A DNA stretch of 64,000 nucleotides, taken from assembly GCA_965153355.1 (NCBI GenBank), contig OZ231127.1, positions 52,576,001 to 52,640,000 of the forward strand. Direction: 5' to 3'. The DNA is from Flaccisagitta enflata. Lineage: Eukaryota > Chaetognatha > Sagittoidea > Aphragmophora. The first letter of the stretch is position 1; each line of letters starts with the position of its first letter. The notes under the pieces were generated by a model that worked only from the letters and a program-made list of their open reading frames with translations, ran no database searches and had not been told where the DNA came from. The position numbers and the translations under genes are program-made. This document shows, in pieces, positions 1 through 16,734 of the stretch.

Positions 1-349
1 CAGTATTGCATATGCGGATGTCAGTCCAGTAGTATCCTTTTTTTTCTTTCTTTTCAGCGTTTTTTCCCTTCATTATCTTAAGTGCATGCTGCATACTCAC
101 GCAACTATGTGCACTGCACTGCAGCCTTGTCCTTACTCTTGGTGGTGATTTAGGCAATGCTGATGAATTTCGATTCCCTATCCACTGAAACAATTCGCAT
201 TGCATCGAAGACTTTGAGCCATTTTTAACATTTTTAAAACATTTTAAAAGTGATCAAATTCCAACAACCCTCGATTTTTTAAACCATTTTCTTCCTAGAT
301 TGCTAACGAGGTATTTATGTATGAGGGAGAAAGAAACATCGGGGGAGAG
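1..349. other. Unique intergenic sequence
   Basis: AT-rich, non-repetitive sequence. I see no exon, RNA gene or mobile-element terminus. Confidence 0.5.
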
Positions 350-465
350 CTAGAAGAAGGAGAGAAAGAAAGAAAAAAAGAAAGAAAGAAAGAAAGAAAG
401 AGAGAAAGAAAGAAAGAAAGAATGAATGAATGAATGAATGAATGAATAAATGAATGAATGAATGA

Positions 466-509
<44 letters not shown>

Positions 510-513
510 ATGA

Positions 514-593
<80 letters not shown>

Positions 594-654
594 GAGAAAG
601 AAAGAAAGAAAGAAAGAAAGAAAAAGAGAGAGAGAGAGAAAGAGAGAAGAGAAA
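350..654. repeat. (GAAA)n/(GAAT)n compound microsatellite
   Basis: About 300 bp of GAAA repeats with an inner block of GAAT units near 421-465, then a short GA run. It produces Lys-Glu and Phe-Leu-Ser reading frames that are not genes. Confidence 0.95.
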
Positions 655-834
655 CTACGACAAACGAAAAGAGAATATAATTTCTTGAATAAGAATGGGT
701 GGGACCGAGGGAGTCACTAGAATCTACTTCAATGCTCATGGGCCCCGAACGTGCAAATTACGCATGTGTGCATCAGTGCGTGTGCGCGCGTCGCATTGAC
801 AATCGCAAACGAGAATGTGTGAAAGCGCGCGCGC

Positions 835-2077
<1,243 letters not shown>

Positions 2078-2136
2078 GGTCGTGTCTGTCAATTGATTGT
2101 CGGTCACGCAAATCATAAAAATCCTCCCGGCGCACC
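2078..2136 (+). mobile_element. R1-family short TIR element, partial
   Basis: The segment runs from a GTGTCTGTC...GGTCACGCAAATC core to the right terminus GGCGCACC followed by TA. It matches the R1 copies at 25853-25968 and 35257-35342, including the GGCGCACCTA end and the downstream CCTTG. The left terminus is not recognisable, so this copy is truncated or diverged. Confidence 0.45.
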
Positions 2137-2138
2137 TA

Positions 2139-2355
2139 TTAGCCTGTTTGTCCTTGTTTTTCTCTCTTTATTTTTTTTTTTCTCTCTTTCTCTACTTTTT
2201 CTTTTCAGTCTTCTTCTTCTTTTCCTTCTTCATCTTCTTCTACTTGTTCGTCTTCTTCGTCTTCTTCGTCTTTTTCGTCTTCTTCTTTTTCTTCTTCTTC
2301 TTTTTCTCCCTCTTCTTTTTCTCCTTCTTCTTCTTTGTCTTTTTGTTCTTCTCTT
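2139..2355. repeat. Polypyrimidine CTT/CTTTTT-rich tract
   Basis: Imperfect TTC/TCG/TTTTTC runs, almost entirely pyrimidine on the + strand. Leucine/phenylalanine-rich reading frames across it are composition artefacts. Confidence 0.8.
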
Positions 2356-2667
2356 TGCGTACAAATTGATTAGTTCAAGTGTCTGTAAGAGCTGTTTGTA
2401 AAAGATGTACTTGTTAAAATGAGTTATAATTTTGAAATTTGACCTACCGGGAGAAGCAAAAGGAGGAGGGAGAAAGAGAAGAGAGGATTGAACCGACTCA
2501 GAATCAGAATTGTTGGAATTCCTTTGAAAGTATCTCTTTATGCAGACGAAATCCTCGTTGACGGTTTTAATATGATAAATTCCTCCCTTTTGCCAGAATT
2601 ATTAGTTTTTTTTTTTCAAAAGATTGCAGTAAAAACATCGCAAGCTCTAACCTCACTTTCACTCACT

Positions 2668-5944
<3,277 letters not shown>

Positions 5945-5995
<51 letters not shown>
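5945..5995. repeat. (GA)n microsatellite
   Basis: About 25 GA units. One of the few tracts with purines on the + strand. Confidence 0.97.
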
Positions 5996-6000
<5 letters not shown>

Positions 6001-7067
6001 TGCCTAATTGGAGCACGTTCTGACTCGTTTGTTGTTTACTTTCATAACAAAATAATGTCATGAGGGAAATAGCAAGATTTTGTTTTAGATATAACAGTTG
6101 TCAATCAAGCTTATACCACACAACGGCGTGAAATATAACACTCTAGCAGGATATAGCCAAACCTAATTGCCAGTAAGAACTTTACCGTAAACAAGAAAGG
6201 TAACAAATTGGGAAAATGGCGAAGGCTTGAATATCAAAGATCATTTGAATTGCATGTGAAAAACAATGAAAAAAAAACCTCTGAGTAGGCGGTAGAGAGG
6301 CTTGTGTTGTTGTCTTTTTTCAGAAGCAAAGAAGACTTTCTATTGAAGAGGTTTGCTTTTGTTGGCGTTTGTAAAAGGTTGGCTGTTCTCCAATTTTGAA
6401 CAAGTTCTTTGCTCAACATTCAAAAAGAGCCAATTCTCAAACAAGACAGGACACCAAACAAAGTGCTTAGCTCTACCAGCTTACCTGAAGAAGAAGTGAA
6501 CTTTCAGCAGGTTTTCGTTGCAATGAAAACCAATGCAAGGGAAGATTAGGTGTATTTGGAAGTGTATCTCTCTGTCGCTCTGTCTCTTTTCTTTCTCTCT
6601 CTCTGTCTGTGTGTCTCTCACTCTGAGCTCCGTCTATTTTGTTCTCTTTTTTATGCATTCATCCGAGATATTGGACTCTTGACAACTCTTCTCAACTGTT
6701 TTTTTTTTCACCAATCTTTGTTTTCAACCTTTTTTTTCTTCCTCTTTTACTCCACGCGTTTTGTGAAGGAATTCAGCATCCATTCAATTTGTCTAAAAAA
6801 GGGGTAAAGGTTTCTGCGCGCCTACTTGCCTACTGTTTCAGAAATTTCTTTGAAAGAAGAAAACGAAACCTTTTGATTCCCATTCACGCTTTTATGCGGT
6901 CTGTTCTTTTCCGATTGCAATGCCGTGGTCCTTTCCTGACATACTCTTGACAGGTCTGCTTTATGGCTCAATTAGGCACGAGCAGGGAGGATTTCCGCGA
7001 GCTCGTCTAAGGTTGATGATGACTGAAAAGTAGAAAAAGACTATTGATACACTGTGAACAGTTACTT

Positions 7068-7070
<3 letters not shown>
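5996..7070. other. Intergenic sequence, nothing recognised
   Basis: Pyrimidine-rich in its second half (6550-6760). The short reading frames have no domain support. Confidence 0.4.

Positions 7071-7156
<86 letters not shown>
7071..7156. repeat. (CT)n microsatellite
   Basis: About 43 CT units. Confidence 0.98.
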
Positions 7157-7160
<4 letters not shown>

Positions 7161-7697
7161 GAAAGTAATCTCTTCTATGCCCGCAAATCATCCACCACCA
7201 AAACGAATAGAATCCTCCCATTTCCGACCCCGCCCCGTTCTCTTCTCCAATGCTTATCTCCTCCTCTCCGACATCTATTCCATGACTTCCCCATGCTGAT
7301 TCTCTCCACTTCTCATAACTCATCTACTCTTTCATCCTCTAGTTTCCACATTCTTAACCATCTGTTCCACCACGTTGTAGATCCTTCTAAAACCCTTTTA
7401 ACTCCACACGTTCATTCTTCAGGCTCATTACCTGTTGCATCTTATCTCACAATCATAACGTCACCATTTTTTCATTTGCTCATCTGTCCTTCATATGCAT
7501 CCTTTCTACCTGGCTTCCAGCTGGCTACCAGCTTCCCTTTTCGCACTTTTTCCCATTCATTTCCTTACTGTCTCACTCATGATAACAACTTAACTTAAGC
7601 ATTTAAACACAATTGTACTCAGTACTCGTTCTATGTTTCTCATTTTTGTTTTCTATTCCGAACCCATTCTTACTCTATCTTTCTCTTTTTTTCCTCC
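7157..7697. other. Pyrimidine-rich unique sequence
   Basis: C/T-rich sequence that leaves a long open frame (7044-7598) purely from composition. No domain, signal or splice evidence. Confidence 0.4.
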
Positions 7698-8030
7698 CTT
7701 TTGGGCAGCGGCCCCGAAGGGGTCGATGACCTATGCTTTCACACATATGGGGAATTTTCTCCTCCTCCTTCTTCTCTGTGCCCCCTCCCCCAGCCTCAGG
7801 CCCATTTCTCATGGGGCCCATCAGCCTCAAGGCCCAAATTCCAGTCTTGAGGCCCAATCCCACCCTCAAGGCCAATCCAATCCCAGGCCCAGATTCCTCT
7901 CTAATGATTTGAGGCATCAGGAGGATTTGGGCCTGGCTGGATATGGGCTTCAGGCTGGCCTGGGTAGAGGGCCAGAGGAAGGAGGAGGAAAGTGTTATGC
8001 AGCTCGTCTCGGCCCCGCCTGAGCGCTATC
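7698..8030. mobile_element. R3-family foldback element, copy A
   Basis: The left terminus CTTTTGGGCAGCGGCCCC runs into GGTCGATGACCTATGC and CTTTCACACA. The body is a degenerate minisatellite of about 20 bp (AGGCCCAAATTCCAG-like units, CCTCAAGGCC). The right end carries a decayed inverted copy of the start (GTGTTATGCAG...TCGGCCCC). It shares termini and body with copies at 8779-9188, 18124-18508 and 27713-28317. No protein is encoded. I infer a non-autonomous foldback element. The right boundary is soft. Confidence 0.6.
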
Positions 8031-8250
8031 TGCTCCCCCCTCGCTTCAGCAACCTGCCAACAGGAGCACAGAACATGTGTGCATCAGCATTTAGACTATT
8101 CCCTCTTTTATTTCTGCATTCTAAAACCACCCTCAAATCCTCTGTTTTCCCTTTCTGATATATGCTAGCAGTTTTTTTTCATGCCTACTTTCTTCAACTC
8201 ATCCCCAAATAGCTTCATAATCACTTTTTCCTCCGTTTTCCAACATAACG

Positions 8251-8399
<149 letters not shown>

Positions 8400-8532
8400 C
8401 GTGACTTGACACGATTCTCACATGACTTTAAAAAGGATTCTCTCGTGATTTTTTTTGCGCCCGTTTTTGTCCCACTCTCAAGGATCCTCTTCTTCTTCGT
8501 CCAACAGACCAACAAACCATGGAATTTTTGTA

Positions 8533-8695
8533 GTCGCGCGCACAGAACTCAGTAAGCCAGTTTTTGGTCCGTCCGCCGGTCTAGCGCGGTCGGTCAGTCA
8601 CATTTGGTTATTTTCGCAATTTTGGCATCGCCATTCCTGCCAAAGAACCTGTGTTTGGCCTCCTATTTTTCTGCCCCTGCCCACCCGCACGCGAC
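8533..8695 (+). mobile_element. R2-family short TIR element, copy a (TA-flanked)
   Basis: A 163-bp element bounded by GTCGCGCGCAC on the left and GCACGCGAC on the right, flanked on both sides by TA (8531-8532 and 8696-8697). The interior has a GGTCCGTCCGCCGGTC block near the left end and the CCCCTGCCCACCCGCACGCG block at the right end. Both blocks recur in the other R2 copies. The structure is that of a MITE mobilised by a Tc1/mariner-type transposase. No coding capacity. Confidence 0.65.
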
Positions 8696-8778
8696 TAAGA
8701 TTGCCATGTATGAAGCCTTGTTCATCACTGCTCCTGGCCACCGCATGCAATTTGGTTTGTTGTGATTTGGCCTCGTTT

Positions 8779-9188
8779 CCTTTTTGGACAGCGGCCCCGA
8801 GGGGGTCGATGACCTATGCTTTCACACAGGGGAATTTTCACCTCCTTCTCCTTCTCCTCCTTCTCCTTCTCCTCCTAATTTACCTCCAGGCCCATATCTC
8901 AGCCTGAAGCCCATATACCAGCCTTAAGGCCCAAATCCCAGTCTTAAGGTCCAAATCCCAACCTCAAGGCCCAAATCCCATTTTATAGCCAAAATCTTAT
9001 CTTTGAGGCCCTAATTCCAGCCTCAAGGGATTTGGGCCTCAAGACTGGGATTTGGGCCTGAGGCTGGGATATGGGCTCGAGGCTGAATATGGAGCCTGGA
9101 GAGGTGGGGAAGGAACAGGAGGAGGAGGAGAGGGAGAAAATTCCCTGTGTGCATAGGTCATCGACTCCGCGGGCGCCTCTCCCCTCTT
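8779..9188. mobile_element. R3-family foldback element, copy B (palindromic)
   Basis: The clearest member. The left end reads CCTTTTTGGACAGCGGCCCC, then GGTCGATGACCTATGC and CAGGGGAATTTTC. The right end is its inverse: GAAAATTCCCTG, GCATAGGTCATCGAC, CCGCGGGCGCC. The left half carries AGGCCCAAATCCCAG units and the right half carries their reverse complement (TTTGGGCCTCAAGACTGGGA), so the whole element can fold into one hairpin. No reading frame of note. Confidence 0.75.
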
Positions 9189-9685
9189 CAGCCACAGCAT
9201 AGTGACATACTACAGCAGGGACAGGTGCCGCTGACCATCTAACGCTTTTGCGACTATTCATGTTTGGTCTGTCAGTTATTCAAAGAGAAGGTCTATTTTG
9301 CAGAGGGATAATGAGGCAAAAAGGCAACGTTTTCATCTAAACTAACCCCATTTGCAAACGAAAAGAGATAGAAATACCGGATTGAAACCAAATCAAAGTA
9401 TTTTCAAAGGGCTTTCTAACAACCTAGTCCTCCGAAAGAAAAATTATGTTCATCCCACGATCAAATGTCACCGTGATTTAAAAAATGCAAGTCAACCACC
9501 TATCTGCATCCTGGCCTTGATATTTTTTTTCTTCTCTCCAGCAAAGTATGAAATTACCCCGTTTACGCTCCTCTTCCATCCTCTTGTTGCTTCTATCTTT
9601 TATTTTCCCACTTCTTGATCTTCACCATCATCATCTCTTTCTGACTCCACCCCCTCCTCTTCTTGTTCCTGTTGCTCGATCATCT
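9189..9685. other. Intergenic sequence, nothing recognised
   Basis: The first 50 bp (GGACAGGTGCCGCTGACCATC) resemble the sequence just outside R3 copy D (GTTACCGCTGACCATA), so the R3 family may extend a little further here. The rest is unremarkable. Confidence 0.4.
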
Positions 9686-9975
9686 CTTCCACCTCCTCCT
9701 CCTCCTCCTCCTCCTCCTCCTTCAACATCATCATCATCATCCACCCATGGAAGACTTTTTTTTCACGCTCGCGTATCTTTTTGCGAGCAGACGTTTCCGT
9801 TTGTTATATACGTACCTCCTTCTCCTCAATCTCCTCCTCCTCTTCCTCCTTCTCCTCCTGCAATGGTCTGCTCTTCCCTCTAATTCATCTTCTCCTCCCT
9901 CTTCCTCATCTTCTTCTTCTTCTTCATCTTCATCTTCTTTTTTCCCCCGTCGTCGTTATCATCATCAAATAGTAT
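9686..9975. repeat. Imperfect CTC/ATC/CTT trinucleotide tract
   Basis: Clusters of CTC, ATC and TTC triplets separated by unique sequence. It generates Pro-, Leu- and Ser-rich open frames in all three + frames, a sign of composition rather than coding. Confidence 0.8.
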
Positions 9976-10275
9976 TTGCTTCTTGCTTTTTCCTTCTTTT
10001 TCTTTCTTTCTTTTTGCGAGAGTTGCTTTTCCCTGGTTGAAATATCGATCTCCGATCATGGCTGTTGAATAAAAAAACTCTTTTAATCACACTTTCTCTT
10101 TCTGATTGCCTTTCTCGTTTTTTTTTCTACTGGCTGTATTTAGTATTTAATGTCACTTGCTCTTTTCTTTATTTTTCTTTCTTTCCTTTTTCTGTTCTTT
10201 CTTTCATTCTTTTAATTTTTAATTTTTAAACCTTTCCGCCATTTTTTTTCTATCGATCTGTCTGTGCGTCTGTCT

Positions 10276-10379
<104 letters not shown>

Positions 10380-10598
10380 AATTTATGCACTGCCAATTCG
10401 GCTCATGATTACAAACAAGATGCAAGGGCGATGCTTTAAATCAGCCATCGCGATCCATTCTGGCCTGCTCGTAAGTTAACACATCTGTATTTCTGTATGT
10501 GTGTCTTTATATCTTATGTGCCTGTTTGGCAGATTGATAAAAGTTTCTGTTGATCTGTGTGCCTTTCTGATATGTCTGTCTGTCTGTCTAAATCTTTG

Positions 10599-10824
<226 letters not shown>

Positions 10825-10895
10825 ATCTATCAATATAAATGTATCTGACTTTCTTGCTTCATGTCCATAAACAAGAGAGATGTTGGAAATATGCG

Positions 10896-12304
<1,409 letters not shown>

Positions 12305-12392
<88 letters not shown>

Positions 12393-12458
12393 TCCTTGTG
12401 AACTCCTTTAGATATGCTTGTCGTAGTCACGCTCTGTCTGTCTGTCTGTCTGTCTGTC
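12305..12458. repeat. (CT)n and nearby (CTGT)n
   Basis: CT units at 12305-12391 and CTGT units at about 12432-12458. Confidence 0.96.
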
Positions 12459-12739
12459 GGTTTCCCTTTTTCATCATCTTCTTTTTCCATTTCTTTTTCT
12501 TTTAATTACATTTCCCCCACCACAACATACCCTCACGTTGTTATTTTTCATTGGTTCCTCGAGGCTCAAGACTCAATTTTCTTCCCCCTCAATCCTCATT
12601 TGCGCTCGCTTCATCTTTTTTAATGTTTTTAACGATATTTAAAAATTTCACCCGACTCAATCATTTTCAAGCCTCCCCAGTCTCTCTCTTTCTCTTTCTC
12701 GCACCTTTGTTTAAGCCAAGGCGAGAGAAAAGTATGAAG

Positions 12740-12742
<3 letters not shown>

Positions 12743-12814
<72 letters not shown>
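12743..12814. repeat. (GA)n microsatellite
   Basis: About 36 GA units. Confidence 0.97.
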
Positions 12815-12819
<5 letters not shown>

Positions 12820-12858
12820 AGTAAAAGAGGTGTTGCAGGCGATAAACCAGAGGCTAGA

Positions 12859-12958
12859 TGGGTAGCACGCGTTACGAACGCTCTCTCGCGCGCGTTCTGA
12901 GCGAAGGTGTTCTATTTTTCTTCTTTAATCTTTATCACGCGTTTTCACGAGCGGACGA
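12859..12958. other. Short CpG-rich segment
   Basis: About 100 bp with many CG dinucleotides (ACGCGTTACGAACGC, CGCGCGCG, GAGCGGACGACG) in AT-rich surroundings. It could be a regulatory element or promoter remnant. No transcript signal is visible. Confidence 0.25.
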
Positions 12959-13127
12959 CGCCAACCAAACAAATTAAGGTCAACTTCGACTTCTTCTGGT
13001 GTTTTTTGGTACTTTACAGCAACTCCGAGGCTAAAATCTTGGCATCGCTCCATTTATCAAATGGTTCTTCCAGTTAAAGACAATATGTTGCGCTTTAGTG
13101 ATTTTGTTTTGCTCCACAATCCTACTA

Positions 13128-13462
13128 CCGTATTTCCTTTAATTAGCGCCCCTCCTCTAATTAGCGCCCCCCCCTCTTTTGTAAAAAATTCTCATCTCAG
13201 CTGTGCTTTTCATTTAATTAAAATTGTCAAATATTCAGTTAATAATTGTGTTTTTTTTTATTTCTCAAACTTAATAACTTGATTTTTCTATTGAGATCAT
13301 ACATCTTTATTTTTTCCTACCCTTAATCTTTAGTTTTATTCTGTTTTTCAGTATTTCATTCTTTGTCTAACTTGCTACAGGGGGCGCTTATTAGGAGGTA
13401 AAAGAGGCAATGTCATTTTGCAGTTTTGTAAGCGCCCCGGGCGCTAATTAGGGGAAATACGG
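13128..13462. mobile_element. CCGTATTTCC MITE with TA target duplication
   Basis: A 335-bp element. The left terminus CCGTATTTCCTTTAATTAGC is mirrored by the right terminus GCTAATTAGGGGAAATACGG (about 24-bp TIR with two mismatches), flanked by TA at 13126-13127 and 13463-13464. Interior AT-rich, no coding. TA duplication plus short TIRs place it with Tc1/mariner-mobilised MITEs. Similar CCGTATTTCC termini are, as I recall, common in invertebrate genomes. Confidence 0.85.
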
Positions 13463-13464
13463 TA

Positions 13465-14285
13465 TACTTGGGATGTACAAACAAAGATCAAAAAAAAGTT
13501 CTTGACTTTTTGGATGTCATCCATTTTGATTTGAATGCCCTCTCAAGTATGAAAATCGGAGGAGAAACTTCAACAAAACAAAACAAAACACCCATAAAAT
13601 ACCAACCGTGTTTGTTATGTCTGGCAATGGCAAGATCTTCCGGGGGCCAACAGCAAGGGATCTGCTAGACATTCATTCTCTGTCCTGAGGGCTGTTCTGA
13701 CTACATTTTTGACCTTCAAGTACTAAATTGAACTGAGCGGGAAAAAGACAGGAAAAACCTAAAAGCTCGCTTTTTTACGCACATGTTTAATGGCGGCAGG
13801 CAACCAGTCCCCAACTACCATTCTACTGGTTTCTGCTTTGAACTACACAGTTTTCTGGTTGCCTTACTTCCTTCATTCCTTCCTTCCTTCCCTCCTTCCT
13901 TTCTTTCTTGCAATCATTAGTCTATCTTTTCTATTCATACTACTACACCCGTTACAAATTTGAAAAACAGCCACTCACCGTCAGTGACATCTGTTCATTT
14001 CCGATATTGGTTCAAATCTTTCCTTCATTCACATGACCATAAAGAAGCTTCCTTAATTGTTTCCTTTCTCTTCCCCTCACGCCATCTTTTTGGCACGTTC
14101 CGAGGCCATTAATTCTGACGCCACGACCTTCTGTATGTGCCTTCCTGAATCTCCTGAATCTCCATTAAGTTTTATCGCTCATTCTGACACTTTTGTGTCG
14201 TTCTTTGGCGATTTGATACTTACCCTCCTTACCCTCCTACATCGCTTATCACTCTGTGGTCAAACCTCAGATCGCATTAACTGTT

Positions 14286-14286
<1 letters not shown>
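13465..14286. other. Intergenic sequence, nothing recognised
   Basis: A short TTCC run lies near 13866-13905. Otherwise unique. Confidence 0.4.

Positions 14287-14369
<83 letters not shown>
14287..14369. repeat. (CT)n microsatellite
   Basis: About 41 CT units. Confidence 0.98.
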
Positions 14370-14375
<6 letters not shown>

Positions 14376-14596
14376 GACACGAGATCACATCAGGTCCGAG
14401 TCAAGAAGGTGGTCACATTCAGTCAACAAGTTCAGAACGACAGCACGGCTAAATCTGTTATCTGTCTGCCTTCACATACTATACTGTCTACCAGTCTGTT
14501 TTTCTGTCTGTCCATTTTCACATCCCACCCTTACAAAGCCCTTCTGTCTTTCTCTCTTATCCTGAATTTATGACCTCATTGATACCAACTCTTTAG

Positions 14597-14658
<62 letters not shown>

Positions 14659-14810
14659 GTCTATCTATCTATCGAACTATCTACATATCCGTATGTTATT
14701 GACTTTTCTTGGCTCTTGCAGCCTATCTTTCTATATCTGTATTTCTTTCTATCTTTTTATCATTCTTTTTTTCTTTCTTTCTATCTTATTATCTTTTTAT
14801 CTATCTATCC

Positions 14811-14882
<72 letters not shown>
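14597..14882. repeat. Two (CTAT)n tetranucleotide arrays
   Basis: CTAT units at about 14597-14673 and 14800-14882. Each is followed by a related sequence (TCTTGGCTCTTGCAGCC and TCTTGGCTCTTACAGCC), so the arrays look like two halves of a local duplication of roughly 200 bp. Confidence 0.9.
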
Positions 14883-14962
14883 GTCCATTGGTAATTAGGT
14901 CTTCTCTTGGCTCTTACAGCCTTCATCTGTTCGTCCTATGTCTTTCTGTTTCTGCCTGCCTG

Positions 14963-15174
<212 letters not shown>

Positions 15175-15467
15175 CCTTCCCCTTAATCTTTTAATCTTAA
15201 GTCCTATTCATGTTCCTTCTCCCCTGCCGTTACACTTCGATCAAATAACAACCTTGTCTCTTATCTTTTTCGTACCGTTTTAACGTAGATTTTTGCAACT
15301 TGCCTCTCCTCGTGAACTCCTCCGTGAAGCTAATAGTTCTTCATTTTTGCTTACCTCTAATTTCATGTTGAAGAACTACTTAAAATGCCAAGAGAAAGGT
15401 GAAAAGTTGCTAAACATTCTCTTCTTACAAGTGACCACAACCATTATCTGTTTCATCATCGGTTTCA

Positions 15468-16734
15468 ATGTCGCCATCCACCATCTCCGCCATTCAAGTC
15501 CCGGATGGTGGATGGGGTTGGGCGGTTGTTGGCGCATGTTTCATCAATTACTTCGTCGTCGCTTTGATGCCTCGCGTCTTCGGCGTCGTCCTGTTGGCGC
15601 TCATGACTCGCTTCCATTCGCCGTCGGCTCAGATCGCCGGCGTTTTATCCGCCGCACGGTTCTGCAGTTATATTTTCGCTCCTTTTTCCGGCGTCGCCGT
15701 TCAGAAGTTTGGCAGCCGTCGGACCGTTTTCTTCGGTGGAGTGTTGACTTCAATTGACTTCATTTCCGGCGCCTTTTCCACCTTTCTGACGATGCTCTAC
15801 GTCACTATCGGCGCCATGACGGGGCTCGGTCACTGCTTCATCAACACGCCCAGCAGCATCATCTTAGGCGCCTACTTCGGGAAGCGGCGTTCCGTGGCCA
15901 ATGCGTTAGTGGGAATCGGCGCCTGCCTTCCCGGCTTCATTTTTTCACCGGTCATGCGCTGGCTCTTCGCCGAATTCCGCGTTTCCGGCAGTTTGTTGAT
16001 CATCGGCGGCATCTCGATGAAAGCCTGTGCCGGGGCCATGGCTATGAGACCCTTGAAAAGCTCAACTAGGCCCTCTTCAAACAATCAAGGAAAAATTCAT
16101 CGTTGGGATCGATTCTTGCGGTGGTTGGATTTAGACTTCTCTCTCCTTGCTCACCCTCCGTTTCTGGCTTTCATCGGCGGTCATTGTATGACGAATCCGA
16201 CTCTCGTAGCTTCCAAGTCTTTTATCCCATTGCTGGCCATTTCTAAAGGGATGGACGCCGATCGCGCCGCGTTTTTACTTTCCATTCACGCGCTTTCCGA
16301 TTTGATCGGCGGGCGCCTTTTCGCCGCTGTCGCCCTCGACGTCTCGTGGATCAGAGGACGACGATATTTGGTGCCGCCTATTGTCAATCTCGTCTTTTGC
16401 GGTATTATGGGCGGATTGTATAGGAGTCGGACGGACATCGAACTGTTCTTTTGGTCGAGTTTTTACGGTGTCTTGAACGGGATTTACGTGTGTTTACGCT
16501 TCAGGATCTTTTTGGTCGCGACAAACTGGCTGCCATATATTCCTTCAATAATTTTTCCATCGACGTTGGCAAGATGACGATGCCGATTGTCATCGGAGCC
16601 ATTACAGATGCGTTCGACGGCTTTGATTTTCTTGGCAGTGGTGTTTTTCGTGTGTTTTCGTGGTGTTTTTCGTGGGTGCGTTGTTGTTTGGCGCGGTGGC
16701 CACGAAGAAATCGAAGACCGGCGCAGTAATTTAA
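15468..16734 (+). CDS. Monocarboxylate-transporter-like (SLC16/MCT) membrane transporter, two frame breaks
   Basis: A plasma-membrane major-facilitator protein of the SLC16 family. Such proteins carry lactate, pyruvate or related solutes; the substrate here cannot be told. The ATG follows an in-frame stop at 15432. Family marks are VPDGGWGWAV at residues 11-20 in TM1, the YFGKRRSVANALVGIGA motif opening TM5, and a short loop after MRPL at the end of TM6. No introns are seen. The first frame is open to residue 342 or so; the reading then continues one frame back from about 16495 (LQDLFGRDKLAAIYSFNN) and shifts again near 16630 to end GALLFGAVATKKSKTGAVI, with the stop at 16732. Read through both breaks the protein is about 420 residues, near family length. 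The breaks may be assembly indels or early pseudogene decay. In TM8 the usual D-x3-R pair reads D278-LIGG-R283, one residue wider than expected. Confidence 0.85.

Noticed and set aside
9548-10040. Proline- and leucine-rich frames near 9.5-10.0 kb
   Set aside because: Composition artefact of CTC/CTT/ATC triplet clusters, open in all three frames.
15293-15757. 154-codon frame overlapping the MCT start
   Set aside because: Shadow of the MCT coding sequence in another frame.
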